Shown here: piece after piece, positions 59,936 to 64,000 of the stretch
How the letters are laid out: the number at the start of each line of letters is the position of its first letter
Numbering within the stretch: the stretch's first letter is position 1
Assembly (NCBI GenBank): GCA_039184865.1
Contig: JBCDAV010000010.1
Location: forward strand, 107,618-171,617
Length of the DNA: 64,000 nucleotides
Reading direction: 5' to 3'
From: Thermohalobaculum sp039184865
GTDB lineage: Bacteria > Pseudomonadota > Alphaproteobacteria > Rhodobacterales > Rhodobacteraceae
Notes under the pieces: model-generated
Databases searched by the model: none
What the model saw: only the letters and a program-made list of their open reading frames with translations
What the model was told of the DNA's origin: nothing
Position numbers and translations under genes: made by a program

Positions 59936-60121
59936 TCACCCGCCCGGCGACAGCGGAAAGAACCCGACGGTGAGAAGGCATGCACCCGCCGTCAGGCCGT
60001 AAAGCCACAGCTTCCAGGCCGGTCCCTCGACCTTCCAGACCCGCCTGTACTGAAAGCCGGCCCAGCAGGCGATGACGAAGATGGCGGTCGCCAGGGCCGG
60101 AGACAAAGCAAGGTCGGGCAA
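59936..60121 (-). CDS. Small two-helix membrane protein
   Basis: This hypothetical protein of 61 aa starts at a TTG with GGGAG 7 bases upstream (an upstream GTG would add seven residues). Two hydrophobic helices (about residues 8-24 and 39-54) flank a basic loop FQYRRVWKV. I do not recognise a family. It is convergent with nqrM and close to the CBS gene on the other strand. The clear membrane pattern and ribosome site support it, but it is not proven. Confidence 0.45.
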   Translation of the reverse strand: MPDLALSPALATAIFVIACWAGFQYRRVWKVEGPAWKLWLYGLTAGACLLTVGFFPLSPGG

Positions 60122-60194
60122 CAGAAATCTCCCAAAATGCACGAATCAGTTATGTTGTGGACATAAGCAAGCAAGAGCCAGTGGAGGAAACACA

Positions 60195-60716
60195 ATGCCG
60201 GCATCGTATCGGGCGCCCATGCGCAAGGACAAACAGAGCGATCGGACCTTCAGCCAGAGCTCGTCCAGCAACCTGTCTGCCGACCAGGCCGATGTCGGGA
60301 AGATCGTTGCGAACAAGGGCGACGAGGTGTTCTCGATCGGGCCTGGCGAAACCCTCCACCGTGCCGTCGAGGTTCTGCGCGACCGCCGAATCGGCGCACT
60401 TCTGGTGACCGACGACACCGGCGCGCTCGTCGGCATCCTCTCGGAACGCGACATCGTTCGAAAGCTTGCCGACACGCCGGGCAAGACGCTTCCCCAACTC
60501 GTGCAGGACGTGATGACCAAGAACGTCGAGACCTGCACGCGGGACGAGAAGCTGATCTCGGTGCTCCGGCGGATGACCGCGGGGCGCTTCCGTCACATGC
60601 CGGTGGTCGACGACGCGAAACTGATCGGCATGATCACGATCGGCGACGTCGTCAATTTCCGGCTGACCGAGCTCGAGCACGAAACGCTTCAGCTCAAGCA
60701 ACTGATCGTCGGATAG
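60195..60716 (+). CDS. CBS-domain-pair protein
   Basis: This 173-aa cytoplasmic protein has two CBS domains: HRAVEVLRDRRIGALLVTDD with GILSERDIVRKLA, and SVLRRMTAGRFRHMPVVDD with MITIGDVVNFRL. CBS pairs bind adenosine nucleotides and act as energy sensors. ATG 60195 has GGAGG 7 bases upstream; the open frame farther upstream is not needed. The single-gene unit may modulate a partner protein elsewhere. Confidence 0.9.
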   Translation: MPASYRAPMRKDKQSDRTFSQSSSSNLSADQADVGKIVANKGDEVFSIGPGETLHRAVEVLRDRRIGALLVTDDTGALVGILSERDIVRKLADTPGKTLPQLVQDVMTKNVETCTRDEKLISVLRRMTAGRFRHMPVVDDAKLIGMITIGDVVNFRLTELEHETLQLKQLIVG

Positions 60717-61106
60717 GGTCTGGACGAGGGCCTTCCGGGGCCCGTCACGCCGACCGCCATTTCTGGCCACGCTGCGCCGGACCGATCGGGTCCGGTCCGA
60801 ACCGGCGTTCAGTTGCGCCGGTGGTGTTTGAGCCGCGCGACCGGTTCGTCGGTCAGCCGACCGGCACGAGTCCCTCTTCCCCGGCGGCCACCGGCGACCG
60901 ATTGCCAAGATCCGCAGAGACCCGGGCGCCGCAGATCTGGCGAGAAACCCGGAAGGCCCGCATCTTTTCCGCAAGCCCGGCGCTCTGAAGCGCGATTTCA
61001 GTCGCGGCAAGACACCTGCAAGACTTGGATCGGAACTCAGCGGGTGCCCCTGCCTGCGCGAACCCGATTTCACCCTCAAGGCCATGGGCCGCGCGCCCGC
61101 GACAGG
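60717..61106. other. Intergenic region between CBS and MFS genes
   Basis: This 390-bp GC-rich region has no supported gene. One small inverted repeat, CGGACC/GGTCCG at 60778-60794, could end CBS transcription. I see nothing else. Confidence 0.5.
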
Positions 61107-62444
61107 TCAGGACGGCTTCGTCGACTGTCCGAGCTTGAACGCGTCTATCCCGTAGCGCTTGTAGAGCACATACGCCGTCACGAGCGCGCCCGAGAGCAGA
61201 TACACCGCCGAGGCGCCGAGACCGAACTGCACCGTCAGCGACAGACCGACCAGCGGCGCGAACGCGGCCCCGAAGATCCACGACAGATTGGTCGAGATCG
61301 ATCCGCCCGAGAACCGGAACTCCGGTTCGAACCGCGCCGGCGCGATCGAGCTGGACTGGCCGAACGCAAGGCCGAGCAGCACGAAACCGCAGAGAATGTA
61401 GACCCACGGATTGCTGTCGAGCGTCGAGATCGTCAGGCAGAGCAGCGGGATCAGCAGCGTGCAGAGGCCGAGCACCCGCGGCCGCCCGTAGATGTCGGAC
61501 AGAAAACCGGACGCGATGGTCGAAAAGACGCAGAGCGTGCCGCCGATCAGCTGCAGCATCAGGATGTAGCTGATCTCATCCTCCGAATAGAGCAGCGCAT
61601 AGGCCAGCGGGAACACCGTCACCATGTGAAACAGCGCGTAGCTCGCAAGCGGCATCAGCGCCGAGATCAGGATCGGGCGCCATTGCTGGCGCACCATCGG
61701 GATCAGCGGCGCCGGTTTCGGCGGCAACTTGTCGGGTCCGAAATCCGCGGTCAGCAGGCGCAGCCGGGCAAACAGCGACACGACGTTCACCGCCATCACG
61801 CCGAAGAACGCGAACCGCCAGCCGTAGTTGATGAACTCTTCATCCGTCAGGAACCCGGTCAGCACGAAAAACAGCGACCCTGCCACGCAGAAACCGATCG
61901 GCCCGCCAAGCTGCGGCACCATGCCGTAGAGCCCCTGACGCGCCTTGGGTGCGGCGTTCTGAAGCTGCAGCGTGATCCCGTCCCAGGCGCTGCCCAGCCC
62001 GATCCCCTGACCGATGCGCAGGCCGGCCAGAAGCGCGGGCGCGAGCCAGCCCACGGCCTCATAGCTCGGCAGCAGCCCGATCGCGACCGTCGAGACGCCG
62101 AAGATCATCAGCGCCATGGCGATTCTGCCGACCTGCCCGACCCGGAACTGCACGAAATCGCCCAGCATGCTGCCGAACGGACGCGCCAAAAAGGCCAGTG
62201 GAAATATCGAGAACGACAGCAATGTCCCCGTTATCGGGTCGAATGTCGGGAAAAACAGCCGTGGAAACACCAGTGCCGAGGCAATCGCATAGACGAAGAA
62301 CCCGAAGAAATCGGTGACCCGCGCCATGATGACGGTGGTGATGACTTCATCGACCGTCGCCGCGTGTATTTTCGTCGTGTTCACGTTTTCCACGTAAGTG
62401 CCCGTCACGGTTAGTTGGCCATTAAGGTCTAGAGTGTGTACCAT
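61107..62444 (-). CDS. Major facilitator superfamily transporter (MHS-type)
   Basis: This 445-aa inner-membrane carrier has about 12 helices. Features include ARVTDFFGFFVYAIASALVF in the first helix, GRIAMALMIFG, GLRIGQGIGLGSAWDG and SDIYGRPRVLGLC, like metabolite:proton symporters. The first 30 or so residues are unusual and the ATG has no ribosome site; a GTG at 62384 is an alternative. The substrate is unknown. It is divergent from the quinol oxidase operon. Confidence 0.85.
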   Translation of the reverse strand: MVHTLDLNGQLTVTGTYVENVNTTKIHAATVDEVITTVIMARVTDFFGFFVYAIASALVFPRLFFPTFDPITGTLLSFSIFPLAFLARPFGSMLGDFVQFRVGQVGRIAMALMIFGVSTVAIGLLPSYEAVGWLAPALLAGLRIGQGIGLGSAWDGITLQLQNAAPKARQGLYGMVPQLGGPIGFCVAGSLFFVLTGFLTDEEFINYGWRFAFFGVMAVNVVSLFARLRLLTADFGPDKLPPKPAPLIPMVRQQWRPILISALMPLASYALFHMVTVFPLAYALLYSEDEISYILMLQLIGGTLCVFSTIASGFLSDIYGRPRVLGLCTLLIPLLCLTISTLDSNPWVYILCGFVLLGLAFGQSSSIAPARFEPEFRFSGGSISTNLSWIFGAAFAPLVGLSLTVQFGLGASAVYLLSGALVTAYVLYKRYGIDAFKLGQSTKPS

Positions 62445-62586
62445 AAAATCCAGTTACGTTCGGGTGCGAAGTTTTGTTGCAGCGCACTGGCCTGTTCCCC
62501 GGCAGAAGTGGGACCTAGGTCAGTCTGCAGCAGGACAACTCGAACTGCCGATCGCTGCCAGAACCTGGGCAACAAGCGTTAACAAA

Positions 62587-63696
62587 ATGATGGCTGATCT
62601 GACGAAGACGGCGAGGATTATCGGGCTGATCGCGGCCGTGGCCTTGCTTTCCGGCTGCGAACTGATCGTGCTGGACGCGCCCGGCGACGTGGCGGCCCAG
62701 CAGGGCGATCTGATCATCTACGCGACCGTGCTGATGCTGATCGTGATCATTCCGGTGATGGCGCTGACCGTGTTCTTCGCGTTCAAGTACCGCGAATCAA
62801 ACACCAAATCGACCTACGAGCCGGACTGGGACCACTCGATCAGTCTCGAGATCGTCGTCTGGTCGGTGCCGCTCGCGATCATCATCTGTCTGGCCGGGCT
62901 GACCTGGGTCGCGACCCACCGGCTCGAACCCTATGACGATCTGCGCCGGATCTCCGAGACCCAGCCGATCACCGAGGCCGACAAGCCGATGGTCGTGCAG
63001 GTCGTCGCGCTCGACTGGAAATGGCTGTTCATCTACCCGGAGTACGGGATCGCAACGGTCAACGAGGCTGCGGCCATTGTTGATCGGCCGATCGAATTCC
63101 ACCTGACCTCGGCCACGGTGATGAACTCTTTCTACATCCCGGCACTCGCCGGCCAGATCTACGCCATGGCAGGCATGCAGACCGAGCTGAACGCCGTGAT
63201 GAACGAGCCCGGCACCTATCACGGCCTCTCGGCGAACTACAGCGGTGCCGGCTTCTCGCACATGCACTTCGACTTCCACGCCTTCGATCAGGCCGGCTTC
63301 GACGACTGGGTGCAGAAGGTCCAGGCCAATGCGCCGGAGCTTGACCGCGCAGCCTACGTCGCGCTCGAGGAACCCACGGTCGATCACCCGGTCGTCTACT
63401 TCGACGGGATTGCCGACGACATGTGGGAGCGGATCGTGAACATGTGCGCGGGCAATGACGATCTCTGCCGCCACGACATGATGATGGTCGACGCTCTCGG
63501 CGGCGGCGGTCTCGAAGGTCTGCTGAACCGCGAGCTTTACCGCGGCCTCTGCTCGGCCGACGACCCGAGGGCTCTTTTCGCGATGCTCAAGCCGTCGAAG
63601 CTCGGCGACGACCAGGACATCGACACGCTGCTCAGCGCCCTGATGCCCGAGATCGAGAAGCTGCCGCAGTCGCGGCCGGTCGCGGGGGCTGAATAA
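62587..63696 (+). CDS. cyoA: Cytochrome bo-type quinol oxidase subunit II
   Basis: This membrane subunit has a lipoprotein signal (AAVALLSGCEL) and two helices (about residues 35-60 and 83-105), then a periplasmic cupredoxin domain. The domain contains VVQVVALDWKWLFIYPEYGI and SATVMNSFYIPALAGQIYAM but lacks the copper-A cysteines, so it is a quinol rather than cytochrome c oxidase. It starts at ATGATG 62587. It is followed 5 bp later by cyoB. Confidence 0.93.
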   Translation: MMADLTKTARIIGLIAAVALLSGCELIVLDAPGDVAAQQGDLIIYATVLMLIVIIPVMALTVFFAFKYRESNTKSTYEPDWDHSISLEIVVWSVPLAIIICLAGLTWVATHRLEPYDDLRRISETQPITEADKPMVVQVVALDWKWLFIYPEYGIATVNEAAAIVDRPIEFHLTSATVMNSFYIPALAGQIYAMAGMQTELNAVMNEPGTYHGLSANYSGAGFSHMHFDFHAFDQAGFDDWVQKVQANAPELDRAAYVALEEPTVDHPVVYFDGIADDMWERIVNMCAGNDDLCRHDMMMVDALGGGGLEGLLNRELYRGLCSADDPRALFAMLKPSKLGDDQDIDTLLSALMPEIEKLPQSRPVAGAE

Positions 63697-63701
63697 CCAC
63701 A

Positions 63702-64000
63702 ATGGCCGGATCAGACCTCATCCACGGAACCGCAGGCGCCGAGGTGGCGCACCCGATCTGGGGCAAGATGACGTGGGACATCTTCCCGTTCTACGACCCG
63801 ATCGTCCTCTCGACCTTCGTCGGCACGGTGATCCTCGGCACGGCGATGTTCGGGCTGCTCACCTATTACCGGCTCTGGGGATATCTCTGGCGCGAATGGT
63901 TCACCTCGATCGACCACAAGAAGATCGGGATAATGTACATGATCCTCGGGCTGGTGATGCTGGTCCGCGGGTTCGCCGACGCGCTCCTGATGCGCGGGCA
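63702..64000 (+). CDS. cyoB: Cytochrome bo-type quinol oxidase subunit I (3' partial)
   Basis: The first 99 codons of the catalytic heme-copper subunit are present before the window ends. MTWDIFPFYDPIVLSTFVGT (in part) and WFTSIDHKKIGIMYMILGLV are characteristic of CyoB. The heme and copper ligands lie beyond the edge. With cyoA it forms the terminal oxidase that would accept electrons from quinol produced by Nqr. Confidence 0.93.
   Translation, partial: MAGSDLIHGTAGAEVAHPIWGKMTWDIFPFYDPIVLSTFVGTVILGTAMFGLLTYYRLWGYLWREWFTSIDHKKIGIMYMILGLVMLVRGFADALLMRG

Overview
The window is GC-rich, densely coded chromosomal DNA from an alphaproteobacterium. Supporting genes are glnE, an IalB-family protein, a BztA/AapJ-type amino-acid transporter, an ECF sigma factor of the RpoE (ChrR-partnered) type, purD next to xseA, and Na+-NQR beside a quinol oxidase. 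This gene content would fit a marine Rhodobacterales- or Rhodospirillales-like bacterium, but the genus cannot be fixed from the sequence. I see no rRNA, tRNA, CRISPR array, insertion sequence or prophage.

Layout. 1-2.7 kb: end of glnE, convergent with folB. 2.9-8.0 kb: an envelope transport operon made of an RND/MMPL permease fused in frame to a LolA-like periplasmic protein, an outer-membrane barrel and a TetR regulator. 8.2-11.5 kb: pqqABCDE for the PQQ cofactor. 11.6-27.7 kb: mostly housekeeping genes (FAD monooxygenase, ThiF/MoeB-like E1, xseA, purD, three DMT permeases, a CysG-like precorrin-2 dehydrogenase, threonine dehydratase, rlmN, IalB). 27.9-29.5 kb: an ECF sigma factor without an adjacent anti-sigma gene, then an R. 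etli-type asparaginase.

30.0-46.9 kb: the most interesting part, a catabolic island in three transcription units. Unit 1 (30.06-36.0 kb) encodes an amino-acid ABC binding protein, two permeases, a cysteine-dioxygenase-like cupin, a CaiB-type CoA-transferase and a crotonase-fold protein. Unit 2 (37.0-40.15 kb) encodes a BisC-type molybdopterin oxidoreductase and an IclR regulator. Unit 3 (40.3-46.9 kb) encodes a FAD oxidoreductase, HyuA, HyuB, an SDR and the ABC ATPase missing from unit 1. All three promoters carry a related AT-rich element with the core CAATATATGRAA. Units 2 and 3 share a 40-bp footprint, inverted relative to each other, with 28 of 40 positions identical by hand alignment. 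I infer a single regulon, probably controlled by the IclR protein, for uptake and breakdown of an unidentified nitrogenous and possibly sulfur-containing carboxylate.

47.2-52.2 kb: an esterase, then a histidine kinase, FIST-domain sensor and NarL-type response regulator. This trio recalls the NosP/ErcS'/ErbR group that sits near pqq and controls PQQ-dependent ethanol oxidation in Pseudomonas aeruginosa. 52.4-59.9 kb: the complete nqrABCDEF operon, with apbE (flavin transferase) and nqrM (metal insertion) divergent from it. 60-64 kb: a CBS-domain protein, an MFS transporter, and the start of a cytochrome bo-type quinol oxidase operon (cyoA, and cyoB cut by the window edge). Nqr and the oxidase together form a sodium-coupled NADH-to-quinone-to-oxygen chain.
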